DNA from: Cinnamomum chago
Lineage: Eukaryota; Streptophyta; Magnoliopsida; Laurales; Lauraceae
NCBI GenBank assembly: GCA_038049695.1
Contig: CP142456.1
Span: 23,160,501-23,224,500 of the forward strand
Length of the DNA stretch: 64,000 bases
Reading direction: 5' to 3'
Position numbers and translations under genes: made by a program. Shown here one piece after another: positions 32,947 through 44,712 of this stretch. Position 1 is the first letter of the stretch; each line of letters opens with the position of its first letter. The notes under the pieces were generated by a model. It did no database searches and was not told the origin of the DNA. It saw only the letters and a list, made by a program, of their open reading frames with translations.

Positions 32947-33507
32947 CTAGTGTATCCAGGGGCGTCCAAGAAGAATGTTGTAGCATGAAAGGGTTCTTAT
33001 TGCATACACAGTGACTTCAGAAATAAGATCACCGATTTGCAACTTGAACCTGATTTTACCGATAGGCCTTTGAGCGCTCCCATCGTACCAAAAAATGGAT
33101 ACAGACGTGTGACTCAGCTTGCTGGGCGGGATGCCCAGCTCTTCAAGTGCCGAAGTAGAGATGAGGTTGAGTGCAGAACCTGGGTCGATCTGGACTCTGT
33201 GTATCGGCATTTTTTTGACATATCCTGTGAAGTACAAGGGTCGGTTGTGCTTTGTCTCGCCTAGCAGGAGGTCGTCCTTACCGAAGACGATAGTTGCACT
33301 TGCTGCTTTCTGAACCGAGAGGCATTCAATGCCTGATCCCTCGATTTTCTCCTTTTCTCCCTTTGAGGAAGTATTTGATTTTTTGACCCTATAATCCATT
33401 TCAATTTGTAGGACTTGTGGGACATGTTTGTCGACATCCGCATTCAGCCTTTGTAGTTCTGAAATGAGACTATCACGAGGTTGTGGAGACATTCGTAATA
33501 AGTCCAA
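32947..33507 (-). pseudogene. Aspartic protease, Tat element 1
   Basis: Processes the polyprotein. The active-site block RVQIDPGSALNLIS (Asp at about residue 108) and the C-terminal ILLGRPWIH are intact. It ends at a TAG that in element 2 is a sense GAG. The N-terminal 80 residues are a charged linker with EMDYRVKKSN. Confidence 0.8.
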
Positions 33508-34586
33508 GATTTGCAGTCATGCAGGTATGTGTTTGAAGTGCTCGATCAAGTCGTACTTGAAAGCCTCCTTCGGGCCTGCATTTTCATTATTATTGGCACT
33601 TGGGGCGTTTACATTTTGTGTTCCCGAAGGATTTACATAAGAAGAAGAAGAAGATTGGTTGTAATTTTGTGGTAATCCCGACCAAAATGGGTACCTCTAC
33701 CAACTTCAAGAGCTTCTTGAGAAGGGTCTTCAATTGGAAGATCGTCCTTGGGATCCAAGGGTTGATCCTTCTCGTTTACTCAAGATGTGTCTGCAGCAGA
33801 GTCACCATCCTCAGTGATTGCGGTACATGGAGCATTTTCCGGGAACAAGTCCTGAAAAACATCCAACAACTTTTCTCCTTCATTGAGTAATTTGTCGGTC
33901 CAGACATCTCCTATGAGGTTAGGTATCTGGGACCAATTGACCAGGTCTTCTTCGGCTGAAGTTTCTTCAGGATGATCAGTCGGAAGAGCTGTGAGTTGTG
34001 ATGTCACAATTTCAAGGGACGAAGGTTGAGAAGGTGTTATCTCAGTGGAAGTCACCTGAGAAAATGTAGCTCCAGAAGATATACTATCAGGTGCAGCCGG
34101 AGAGTACGTATCTTCGATAGATGACGCTTCAGAGGCACTATCATCCTGAACTATTGCATTGCAAGTTGCCCCGATGGGAGATTCCCCCAGAGTGGACTGT
34201 TGACAGTCGGACTCATCATCGGATGTGAGAGGGTCATCTATCTAGTAGCTTTCTCCATTTTTAGGAGTTAAAGGAAGAGGTGCCTGTTGATTTTTAGGGA
34301 CTTCCGGTTCCGGATTTTGATCGTGAAGATCTTGCTCTTGTTCTAAGGCAAGGCGCTGCAAGATCCTCGCATACTCTTCAGGATCAGGTATGGGAGTCAA
34401 ATCTTCTTCTTCGTCTGCCCCTTGTGGTTCAGCACAATTGGGTTCCACTGGAGCGTTGAAGGGTGCTGAGTCAGCATCATTTTCTTGAACATCCTCTTGG
34501 TCTTCTTCATCATCAGACCAGGATCCTTGTTGCCTATATGGGTTATACCAGATTACCGGCATAAGGTGAGATTTTCTGGAACCCAT
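33508..34586 (-). pseudogene. Acidic gag-protease spacer, Tat element 1
   Basis: Frames 34242-34586 and 33780-34055 encode very acidic, low-complexity protein (SDDEEDQEDVQEND, GADEEEDLTPIPDPEE). No fold is recognised. The frame is broken by stops and shifts. A matching spacer is found in element 2 at 54080-55250. Confidence 0.6.
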
Positions 34587-35328
34587 TCTTCATCAGAGAG
34601 GTATTCTCCTGTTTCAAGGGATTCCTCCCACTCGTCGGTGTCACTGGACTCGTATCCATCCATGGAGAATCCAATCACTGAATTGCAAGAGTATGATGCC
34701 CCCAGCATAGTCTCATTTCTGAATTGAGGTGGCATGAAATCACCAGGGGTGAATTTTATTTCCACCTTTGAAGCCTTGGATTCTTCCGTTGCCCCCAGCG
34801 AAGCAATGGAAGAGGAGGTCTCTGCTTTTTTTCTCCTGCTGCTTGAGCTTGCGGAGTTGTCTCTTAGCTTGCCTTCGCTGTTGAGCGGTAGGCTTTGTTT
34901 TGACGATCTCCCAATTTTCATCTTTTAGTTGATCGGGATGTACCCATATAGATTGTCCGTATGGTGTTGGATAAGGAACCAACTCTTGGGACGTTTGAGT
35001 CATCTTTATCACCTTAAAGGAAGTAGCGATCTTCTCCTTTGGTGACTTTGAAGTTTGTCCATACGACACCATGTTGACGGAGGCAGACCCATAGTTTTTG
35101 TCAAAGGTGATGACTCCGTTTTTCCACATCTCGTTGATCTTTTCTCTCACAACAAAGCATTGATTGAGAGGATGCAAGATCATTTGATGGTATGGACAAT
35201 ACCGACGATCGTTGGTTTTACCAACATCTCCCGGTCTTTTGGGCTTAAGTAAGGTGAGTTTACCATTTGCTACGAGAGCCTCGAAGATTTCTTCAACATC
35301 TTCATCGAACGGGTATTTTTTTTTCTAC
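34553..35328 (-). pseudogene. gag: Gag nucleocapsid region with variant zinc motif, Tat element 1
   Basis: Contains YCPYHQMILHPLNQC followed by FVVREKINEMW, the divergent CCHC-like motif of Tat gag proteins. A basic tail (QQRRQAKRQLRKLKQQEKK) suits RNA binding. Relative to element 2 the frame is shifted both at the capsid junction (about 35310-35330) and near 34560. Confidence 0.65.
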
Positions 35329-36309
35329 TTATTCCCTTAAGGCATCAGAGAGTTCAGATTTCTTACCTGCAGCTTTATTTTCAGCTTTCTTTGGCTGCTG
35401 AGGAGCTAACTTGGTTTGCACATCAAGAACCTCCTTTTTCTTTGGCTTTGAGGTCGTAATGGTAGCTGGCCCTTTCTTTGATGACTGCCGACTGTTGAGG
35501 TCTTTGATCACCGTTTCAGCCTCCATAGCTGCTTCTAGGAGTTCTCCCAGGTTATTTGATTTGTTGCCGATAATTATGGAGCGGATCCTTGCTCTCATGT
35601 TGTTACGGCAGATGTCGATGAGCGACGCTTGTGGCAGCACATCTAAGCACTTGTACGCCATCGCCTTCCACTTGTGAATGAAGTCGTAAGTTGACTTATT
35701 CTCTCCCTGTTTTAGGCTACAGAGCTGTGCCATAGTAACAGGATGATCCTCACCTTTGAAGTGAGTCAGGAAGTGTGTCTTTAGCATGACCCAATTTTGG
35801 ATGGAGTCCTCCGGCAGAGTGGAGTACCAATCAAAGGTCGTACCTTTTAGGGTACTTGCAAAGAGACGAATCTTAAGGGCATCTTGATCCGTGATAGCTC
35901 CCGTTAGTATTTTGAAGTGGATGACGTGTTGTCTGGCTGAACCTTTCCCCCTATATGTTTGGAGAGTAGGTTGTTTGAAGTTTGCAGGAAACCGGACCGA
36001 GTCCATCCATAAGGGATATGGTGGCTTGATCCCATGCTCCTTCAGTGTATCCTTTTCTCCTGCTTTGGCGAGGATATCGTCAACGTCCTTTTTGGTAAGG
36101 GCGCATGACTCACTGTTTTCTACATTTTCCTCGTTATCTGGAGCAGGTTGGTTGTTTTCTTGGTTTTCTTGACGCTGAAAAGCAAGAAGAAGATTTTCCA
36201 TCAAAGCCTCAATCCTCTGTTGACCTTGCTCCAATTGCTGGATGCGTGCGGTCGTTTCATCAGGAGATGGATTGCGAGGTGGCTCAGAGTTTGTAGCCAA
36301 GACATTCAT
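35329..36309 (-). pseudogene. gag: Gag capsid domain, Tat element 1
   Basis: A 326-residue frame with a short coiled coil (TARIQQLEQGQQRIEAL) and then the Retrotrans_gag fold: LKIRLFASTLKGTTFDWYST, QNWVMLKTHFLTHF and QGENKSTYDFIHKWKAM. It forms the particle shell. It ends in TAA where element 2 reads on, followed by an extra base. It is preceded by a decayed linker (36310-36614). Confidence 0.8.
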
Positions 36310-37358
36310 CCTCCGTGATTCGAATGAGGAGATCGTCCTGGTGACTGAGTTGGGGTCTTGAAGAGCTTGAGGAAGGATTACTCTGTTGTCCTTGGTTTGA
36401 AGGAGTAGAAGATTCTTCCAGATGTCTTCATGTTCGGGAGACTCTACGAGTCACCGGTCGTCGGACATGAGGTTTAGTTGCTGACTTCTGGTGTCTTTTG
36501 GTTTTGCCAACCATATGGACAGCAGCAACTTGATTGGATCTTTCTTTTCCGACCCATTTTTTGGGAGACTTGGAGGATAGGATGCTGGGTCCCTTATTTT
36601 TCTAGTCTCTTTTGTCAATACGACATGTGGCGACGTATGCGACGAGCAACTCGAGCGCAACAGCTAAGCCTGTCTTCCTTGAAGCTGGGCATCGACAGGA
36701 TTTGGACTCGACCCTTCGACTGTCGTAGCGAAGCTTTGAATTTTGCGAGCTCGGCCCCCGTTGAGATAAAGGGTCGAACTGTAGGAGTGCAGGCCTTGGC
36801 AGGTTGTTGCAGAGGCTTGGTGATGTATGATTTGATTTTTGGCTTGTAGGAGCAAGCCAACTCATGGTGGGTTGCCTTCTTTGTCAAGCAAGAGGCTGGT
36901 TTCTCCTCCTTCATGTATACAAGAGGATATAACCAGTTTTCTTTGAGAGGGGCCAGGTATGCTGGCCTTGCAGATGCTCTGGACCTCCTTTGTTTCAGTG
37001 AAGGTCTTGGGGACCAAGTCTTAGGGTAGACCTGGTTCTCTGCGGGTTGAGGTTTCACGGGGTTGCCACGAGCTTCAGGTTTCTTCGTGTTCGCCCTTGG
37101 TGTCATAGTAGTGACACATTGCGGGGCGATCTTCTATTTTTTAGCATATGCGGTTTCCTCTACGGGAAGTGGGAACGATCCCAGCGACTCGAAGATGATA
37201 GTCCGGGGAGTAGAGGTCGACCCGGTTTTTTGAGATTTGTCGAGGGAGGTGACACTTCGGCAGCTAGCAGGGCGCTTATGGGTGCGCTTGTTCTGCTTCT
37301 CCTGGAGCATGAGCTGGTATTTGTTCTCATCGAAAGTGATGGTTAATGAAGCTGCCAT
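36310..37358 (-). pseudogene. gag: Gag N-terminal extension, Tat element 1
   Basis: Starts at MAASLTITFDENKYQLM (37358), the start shared with element 2. It is a basic, proline-rich extension with TKKPEARGNPVKPQP, ARPAYLAPLKENWLYPL and ELAKFKASLRQSKGRVQIL. One TAG at 37134 interrupts an otherwise open frame down to 36615. The function of this Tat-specific extension is unknown. Confidence 0.65.
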
Positions 37359-38620
37359 TGTTAGTTTTTGGAAAACTTTTCTCAAACAAGACCACGTCCA
37401 TTAGTAATCATAAGAATATAGTGATCATAAATGGGAAAGAACTATGGTTTTGTCTTTTCAAATCGCTCAAAGGAACATGGCCCGGTCCAAGCGAGGTGAA
37501 GAAGGCAAAAAGCCATAGAGGATACAATTGTTCTGAACACAAGTATAAGAGGCTCAGAGCGAGCGTTCCAGTGACTACTAGAAGCAATTGTGGACCTTAA
37601 TTCAAATTACCGAGAAGTGAGGCTCACTCGAGGTAAGATGATATAAGGCTGGAGATACAAATGTGTTGGTCGCGAATACAGTAGACCCGGAAGGGCGTAC
37701 TAGCACCGCTAGGCACAAATGTTGCAAATCGCATCCTTGGAATAGATACAAGATGAGATTTTTTGAAAGGTTAAAATTGGATTCGTAAAAGAGAGCAAAT
37801 GGTGTTCCAATCCGAATAAGGGCTCAAACATTTCTGCGAGCGCTAAATCCGAAAAGGATGGAACCAAAATTTCTCGAATGTGAACCCAAAAGTGACAGGA
37901 GTTTTTTTTTGAAAGTTTTTTTTCTTGAAATTTTTTTTTGAAAGGAACACATAGGTTTTCAACTCGATCTTATGAAACCTTAGTAGACGGATCAGCCCCC
38001 AGGTAAGGGTAGGATTACTTAATGAACCCGTTTGGAGGACCCTTGCCTCGAACAGTCTAGCTATCTCCACACTCTGGACAAGGCTTTTCTTAGATCCACT
38101 TTGGTCAAAGAACGCAATTGGTGCAACCTTAGTGGGTTTTAAAAAAAATTTATTTATTTTTATTCATCAAAGAGATCGAAAGGTGTTCCAATTTGAATAA
38201 GGGCTCAAACATTTCTCCTAGCGCTAAATCCGAAAAGGTGGGGACCAAACTTTCTCAAATTTGATTCCAAAAGAAAAAAAATTTTGAAGGAGTTTTTCTT
38301 TGAAGAGTTTTTTTTTTTTGGAAATCCCTATCGGACTCATCAAAGAGAAAAGATGGCCCATTCCTCGATAAGAACAATAGCTGCGAACATTTCTGTGAGC
38401 TATCGAATTCGAAGAGGAGAGGATCAAAGTTTCTCAAAATTGAATCCAAAGAAAAGAGAAATCATATATTTTTTTTTGAAATGAGAAAGAATGGAAATAA
38501 TTCAAAGGTAGAAATTCTCCAAAAATCCCATCTCATGTTTTTTTTTATGCGAGATCCAACATAGGCCACCAACTAGAAAGGAGCCTAAGAATTCAAGCAT
38601 TGTGTTCTCAAATGAACGGT
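37359..38620. repeat. Leader with three diverged repeats, Tat element 1
   Basis: Units of about 100 bp (GTTCCAATCCGAATAAGGG, ACATTTCTGCGAGCGCTAAA, CCGAAAAGGATGG) lie at about 37800-37900, 38170-38275 and 38345-38455. Element 2 has five. The leader is non-coding and would be the packaging region of the RNA. Confidence 0.7.
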
Positions 38621-38638
38621 GTCCCACCGGGTATGCCA
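38621..38638 (-). other. Candidate primer binding site, Tat element 1
   Basis: Minus strand TGGCATACCCGGTGGGAC, six bases inside the LTR end (CCA). The element 2 version is TGGTACACCCGGTGGGAC. It begins TGG as a tRNA 3' complement should, but the tRNA could not be named from memory. Confidence 0.45.
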
Positions 38639-39470
38639 GCTTGATGGACCTAGATTTCCTTCCTTTCCTCTCCCATCTGCTCCCGGGGTCACCGAGAAAA
38701 GGCCGAAATGGGGGGAAAAAAGGGGGGAGAAAGGCGGGCATCTACATTTTTGTACGGGTATGCCAGATTTTCTATTATACTTGGAATTTAGAAATGGTGA
38801 TCCGGAGATCCACCTTCGCAAGTAGAAAGGAAATCAATCCTTTTTCTAACTTTCCATTGCACATATATTTTAGAAAGAGACAGTTTTAAAAATGCTGTGA
38901 GAGGCGATTTCATTTTGTTTGCCATGAAAGGCGATTTTGTGCCGTAGGAGGCGATTTTGTGCTATGAAAGGCGATTTACAAATCTCATCGAAATGAAAGA
39001 CAAGAATTGTGAGTTTTTTGTCTCTTAAAGAAAATACAAAATACCACAGAAAAGTAAGAAAGGGAATCTAACTTCTCAGGAGATTGTGGGGACCCGTTCA
39101 GATCGACGGTCGCAAGTCATGTATGGACTTCGCCATCGTCCTTCAAATGAGAACGCTTGACTCTTTGATTCTTTGGCTTGGCTTAGACTTCAGTTTTTTA
39201 GAGGATAAGGACCGAGGGAAGGTCCTATACCCAAGATAAAAATGAGGAGACGGGCTGAAAAGCCACGTCTAGGCCATGTTGAATATGAGAAGAGGGGGGT
39301 TTTTATCTTGGGGGGAGTGCCCCCCAAGGGACTTCGATCAGCTTGTGGTGTTTGTTGCAGCAGAGTTTCTTCAGAGCTTCGGGGAATTCCGAACGATCTT
39401 TCTGGCTGATTTTTCTTCGATTTTTTTTTCTGAATGGATTTCTGGATCCGTTCTTCTTGGAATGATCTCC

Positions 39471-39480
39471 TATTTATAGG
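39471..39480 (-). promoter_or_regulatory. LTR TATA box, Tat element 1
   Basis: Minus strand CCTATAAATA. The equivalent in the element 2 LTR is CCTATAAAAA at about 41863-41872. Confidence 0.6.
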
Positions 39481-40299
39481 CCTTTGGTAGCCATTTAGGA
39501 GTGTTTATGAGCTTTGATGGCTTTAAAGCTCCATGATGGGAGGAGTTACAAGTTTTTATTTCTTGATTTTGTAACTCTTTTTTCCTTGAATCTGATTGGC
39601 GGATGGAGAATGATGGGCTTTTAATCGCCTTTAATCTCCATGATGAGGGGAGTTTCATAGCTTTAATGCCATGATGACTTTGACTTGTAACTCCCATTTC
39701 CTTGTTTCTGATTAGGCCGTCCAAAACAATGAGTTAATGATCGGGGATTTGAAGAGTCGCGGGCCGTGCTGCTGCTTTTGGAATTCCACTTTGCGATTAT
39801 CGACGATGGATCTTCATGTTGATCGATGTCAGATGATCATGCAACTTCAGACATAGATTGCTAACAACAGGCCGATACCATCTGTCTTGTCGATTTCTTG
39901 ATCGGTCGGATAGAAAGTGTACTTTCTTGGTCGGCTGGTCGGCGATCTCGGTGCGATCAATGATGATTCCATGCTTTTAACGGTGGATCCGTGATGTTGA
40001 CGTAGATCAGTCATTTTCGAGCATCAAACATTAGATTTTCAGGAAATCACAGGGGCTGAACTCCCGAAACGCTAAAAGAATCGGAAAACGAGTCTTCTGG
40101 CGGAAATCCGACGACCTGGACCTCCAGGGTCGCCGCTTTGTCGGTAGTTTTTCGAGCTTTTTGTTTCCTGTATTTTCCTTATTTTTTGACTTGATTCTCC
40201 TGAAGAAAACCTGATGAGGAGTCGTGCAAATTGGAGCACAAAATTTCCTATTTTTTCGGAAAAGCCGAAGACTTTGCCGCGTAGAGTTGCCGTTTTTTT

Positions 40300-40990
40300 T
40301 TTTCAAGAGTCGAAACTAGGTCAAATGATGTCGGAATGACCTGAAATTTGACGTGAAGCCTCCGAAGCAGTAGATAGGACCAACCATGGGCTTTCGTTTG
40401 AGTTTTGAAGCCGTTTGGGGTCCCGTTGCTGCTAGGCTTGATTTCGCCACGAGGAAGATGTCGCGCTTTGATGTGCGGTCAACTGATGTCCGATTGACCT
40501 GAAATTTGGCAGGGAGCCTATTGGAGTCATTTTGAGAGGATCCATTAGCTCCGATTTGGCGTCATGGTCCCGGGGTGCTCCGCCACCGGTAGCCTTGATT
40601 TTCTTTCGGAGCGTCAAAGTCGGGTCAAACGTTATCGGAATGACCTGAAATTTGACGTGCAACCCTTTTGAAGCATGTTGAAGCTGCCCATGTGCTCCGT
40701 TTGATGAGTAATGATCCCGGTGGTTTTCGCCGCCGAGAGGCTTGATTTTCTTTCGGAGCGTCGAAGTCGGGTCAAACGTCGCCGGAATGACCTGAAATTT
40801 GACGTGGAGCCTTTTGGAGGTATTTTGAGACCATCTGTAGGCTCAGATCGAAGTTTTGATGTCTTCAACGCCGCCGCTGCTAGGAGCACCTGTTTGGGTG
40901 CCGGAGGAGCGAAGTTGGGTAAAATGATGTCGAAGTGGCAAAAAACTTCATGTATACTCCTATTTTGGCTGTCTTCAAGGATCTATCAGT
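40300..40990 (-). repeat. U3 tandem repeats, about 130 bp (element 1 5' LTR)
   Basis: Five degenerate units share GTCGGGTCAAACG, GGAATGACCTGAAATTTGAC and GGAGCCTTTTGGAG. The same arrangement occupies 42780-43480 of the next LTR, so the repeats predate both insertions. Confidence 0.75.
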
Positions 40991-41108
40991 TTTCAAGTGA
41001 TTCTGACAAGATCTGATGCTTGAAGTAGCATTGCCCGTTTGTAGTAGGATGCGGCTTCATGTGGCTTTTTTATGTTGAAGAGGCAAAGTGACATTTTTTG
41101 TGTCAACA

Positions 41109-43587
41109 ACCCCTGGGGCTGCCGGGAGCATGGCGGAGGAGGAAAATCGAGGTCATCAACATTTTTGTATGGGTATGCCAGATTTTCTGTTCTACTTGGA
41201 ATTTGGAATGGTGATCCGGAGATTCACCTTCGCAAGTAGAAAGGAAATCAATTCTTTTTTTCTAACTTTCCATTGCACATGTATTTTAAGAAATAGACAA
41301 TTTTTTAAAATACCGTGAGAGGCGATCTCATTTGTTTGCCGTGAAAGGCTATTTTGTGCCGTAGAAGGCAATTTGTGCCGTGAAATGCGATTTACAAATC
41401 TCATCGATAATGAAAGACAAGAAATGTGATTTTTTTGTCTCTTTACAAATAATACAAAATACAAAGAAAAGTAAGAAAAGGTATCTGACTTCTTAGGAGA
41501 TTGTGGGGACTCGTTCACATCGATGGTCGTAAGTCATGTATGGACTTCGCCATCGTCCTTCAGATGAGAACGCTTGATGCTTTGATTCTTTGGCTTGGAT
41601 TGGACCTCAATTTTTTTAGAGGATAGAGACCAAAGAGAGGTCCTATATCCAATAAAAAAGTGAGTAAACGGGCTGAAGAGCCACGTTTAGGCCATGTTGG
41701 ATAGAAGGAGAGAGGAGACCTTGGGGGGTGGCCCCCAAGGGACTTCGATCACCTTGTACTGTCTCTTTTGCACCGGAGTGGCAAAGTTTCTTCGAGAATT
41801 CTTCAGAGATGTGTCCAAGGGTTGTGTATGTGTCTCTAGCCTTTTTCTTCTAGGAGTGATCCCTTTTTATAGGCTTTTGGTAGCCATGGGGTGATTTATG
41901 GGATTGATGACTCATAATGAGAGGAGTTACAACTTTTAATTCTTGATTTTGTAACTCCTTTTTCTTGGCTTGTGATTAGCAGGTGGAGAATGATGGGCAT
42001 TTAATCGCCTTTAATCTCCATGATGAGGGGAGTTTCATGGTTTTAATGCCATGATTGCTTGGATTTGTAACTCCCATTTGCTTGATTCTGATTGGGCTGT
42101 CCAAAATAATGGGTTAATGGCCGCATTAAGTTGTCATAAACGGGTCAATTAATAACATTAAGTGGTCGCCAGGGCATTTATAGAGTCGCGGGCCGCGCCG
42201 CGTATTTTGGAATTCTTCTTGTGATGATCGCCGATGGATCCGCATGTTGTTTGATGTCGGATGACGATGCAACTTCAGACATTGGTTGATACCAGCGGGC
42301 TGGTGACATCTGTCTTATCGATTTCTCGATCGGTCGGACAGAAAGTGCACTTTTTTGGTCAGCCGGCTGGCAATCTTGAAGCGATCAATGATGATTTCAT
42401 GCTCTTGACGGCGGATCCGAGATGTCGATGGAGATCAGTTGATTTCGAGTATTGAAAATCAGATTTTCAGAAAATCACAGGGGCTAGAACTCCCGAAACG
42501 CGAAAAAGGATGGAAAACGGGTCACCCGGCGACCCGGATTTCCATGGTCGCCGGGCGACCATGCACCCATGGTCGCCGCCGATTGGTCCCCTTTTGGTCG
42601 CCGTTTCTCGGCTGTTCTTTGGTCTTTTGCGCTGCCATTTTCTCCTGAATTTTTCTTGACATTTCTCCTCATTTACTGGCTTGATTCCCCTGAAGAAAAC
42701 CTAATGAGAAGCCATGCAAATCGGAGCACAAAGTTTCCTATTTTTTGGAAAAGCCGAAGACTTTGTAGTTGATTTTCCGTCAAGAGTCGAAACTAGGTCA
42801 AACAATATCAGAATGACCTGAAATTTGAGGTGAAGCCTCCTGAGCAGTAGATGGGACCACCCATGTGCTTTTTCTTGAGTTTTGAAGCCGTTTAGGGTCC
42901 CGTCGCCAGTAGGCTTGATTTTTCCGCGAGGAAGATGTCGCGCTTTGATGTGCGGTCAACCAATGTCCGATTGACTTGAAATTTGACAGGGAGCCTATTA
43001 GGGTCATTTTGAGATGATCCATTGGTTCCAATTTGGGTGTTGTGATCCCAAGATGCTCCGCCGCCGGTAGCCTTGATTTTGGTTCGGAGCGTCAAAGTCG
43101 GGTCAAATGTTGTCGGAATGACCTGAAATTTGACGTGCAGCCCTTTTGAAGCATGTTGAAGTTGCCCATGTGCTCTGTTTGATGAGTAATGGTCTCAGTG
43201 GTTCTCGCCACCGAAAGGCTTGTTTTTACTGCTCGAGGGTTTATGGAGGGTCAAACTTTGTCGGTTTTACTTGAAATTTGGCATGGAGCCTTTTGGAGGT
43301 ATTTTGAGACCATCCGTAGGCTCTGATCGAAGTTTTGATGTCTTCGACGCCGTCGCCGCCAGGAGCGCCTGTTTAGCTGCCGGAGGAGTGAAGTTGGGTC
43401 AAATGATGTTGGAATGACCCGAAACTTTATGTGAACGCCTCTTTTGGCTGTCGTGAAGGATCTTGCAGTTTTTGTTTGATTCTGACAAGATCTGATGCTT
43501 GAATTAGCATTGCCCGTTTGTAGTAGGATGCGACTTCATGTGGCTTTTTTATGTTGAAGAGGCAAAGTGACATTTTTGGTGTCAACA
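41109..43587 (-). repeat. 3' LTR of Tat element 2, terminus clipped
   Basis: The minus strand begins TGTTGACACC at 43587. The other end is ...CAGCCCCAGGGGT at 41109, while the 5' LTR of the same element extends about 33 bp further (63736-63768). The missing piece would be expected beyond element 1 if that element had inserted here. TATA box at about 41863-41872. Confidence 0.75.
42780..43480 (-). repeat. U3 tandem repeats (element 2 3' LTR)
   Basis: Five degenerate copies of the GACCTGAAATTTGAC unit, aligned one to one with those of element 1. Confidence 0.7.
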
Positions 43588-43602
43588 AATGCCCCCTCAT
43601 GG
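43588..43602 (-). other. Polypurine tract of Tat element 2
   Basis: Minus strand CCATGAGGGGGCATT directly before the LTR start. Confidence 0.75.
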
Positions 43603-44582
43603 TACAGCGACGAGTAGTTTTTGGAGTCGATGTAACTCGAAGAGAAACTTGAAGGAGAGCTTCTTACTTGACCAAGAGTCTTTTGAGCATTTTTTTTAAT
43701 AGCCTTTTAAGTTTCCAAGGGGATTTTATGGTAGTGAGAGGGATCACTTACCATCTCAAGCCAAAGTTTTGAAAATGACATGAGGGAGTTGGATTTTGGG
43801 TTTTCCTTTTGACCTTGTGAACCTAATGGTTGTACATGGTGCATTAGGCGATCAAGAGGGTTTTTGGTTTTTGACCTTGTGACCTAACAAGTTGTATGTG
43901 GCATGTTAGGGGGTCGGGATTTGATTTTTTATTTTGACCTTGTGTCCCAACAAGCTGTATGTGGCAAATTGGGGGGGTCAGTATTTTTTTTTTTTGGTTT
44001 TGGCCTTGTAACCTAACAAGCTGTTTGTGGCGAGCTAGGGGACCAGAGTTTTGGTTTTTTGTGGAATGTCAATTTCAAGATTTTGGCTTAATTTGGTTTA
44101 TGAGGTTGGATGGTTTGGTTTTTTGGAAACTCATGAGCCTCCTTTTTTTTTTTGAATGGTTCAATCGACTCAAGAGAGGCATGGAACCATTTTGTATGCT
44201 CTTGGCAAATGAGGTTTTTTTTATAGGAAGCCCCTTTTAGTGCCTAGGTGGTCAAACCTGACTCATGTAGGCTAACCCATGGGATCTTAAGCTTTGGAGA
44301 TGGGTTAGATCTCATATGATGTCATTTTGCAAAGAATATCTAAAAATATCTCTTGTAGGTAGAGAATATCTAAAAATATCCTTACTTGGAGAGAATCTCT
44401 CATGCTTCCTTGTTTTTGGGAGAGATTTTCTCAAAGTATCTTTCTTTGGAAGAGAATATTTCTCATACCCTTTCTTTTTGGAGGGAATTTCTCAAAGAAT
44501 CTTTTCTTTTGGGAAAGTTGCTAGTTTTTGGCACTTACCTCCTTGGTTTTCTCCTTGTTTCCTCTTTTGGTTTGCTCTCCTC
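43603..44582. repeat. 3' non-coding region of Tat element 2 with tandem repeats
   Basis: Four units of about 60 bp with TTGACCTTGTGACC and CAAGCTGTATGTGGC lie at about 43808-44045 (three in element 1), followed by GAGAATATTTCTCA-type repeats (44316-44510) just upstream of the antisense promoter. Confidence 0.7.
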
Positions 44583-44590
44583 TATATAAG
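44583..44590 (+). promoter_or_regulatory. TATA box of the antisense gene (element 2)
   Basis: TATATAAG, 123 bp upstream of the ATG at 44713. The position is conserved in element 1. Confidence 0.65.
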
Positions 44591-44712
44591 CAAAGGAGGT
44601 TGCATCTCTTGCTCTTATTGCTTTCTTTTTGTAAAAGTCTCCAAGAGTGCTCCAAGATCAAGAAGTCTTCTTCTTTTTCAAGAATCTTCAAGTTCTTTCT
44701 TCTTCTCCATCC

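Larger units (their letters stand above)
24296..41108 (-). mobile_element. Tat-lineage Ty3/gypsy element 1
   Basis: About 16.8 kb on the minus strand: 5' LTR 38645-41108, PBS 38621-38638, leader with internal repeats, gag from 37358, protease, RT with YVDD, RNase H, a second archaeal-type RNase H, integrase, a repeat-rich 3' region with an antisense gene start, PPT at 24696, and a 3' LTR reduced to its first 400 bp. The second RNase H and the large gag with acidic linkers place it in the Tat lineage. It is inactive through many stops and indels. Confidence 0.85.
38645..41108 (-). repeat. 5' LTR of Tat element 1
   Basis: About 2464 bp. The minus strand begins TGTTGACAC at 41108 and ends ...GGTCCA at 38645. 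U3 carries about five degenerate tandem units with the core GACCTGAAATTTGACGTG (40300-40990). A TATA box lies at 39471-39480. The U5 side has short GAGGCGATTTTG repeats (38895-38975). Confidence 0.75.
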
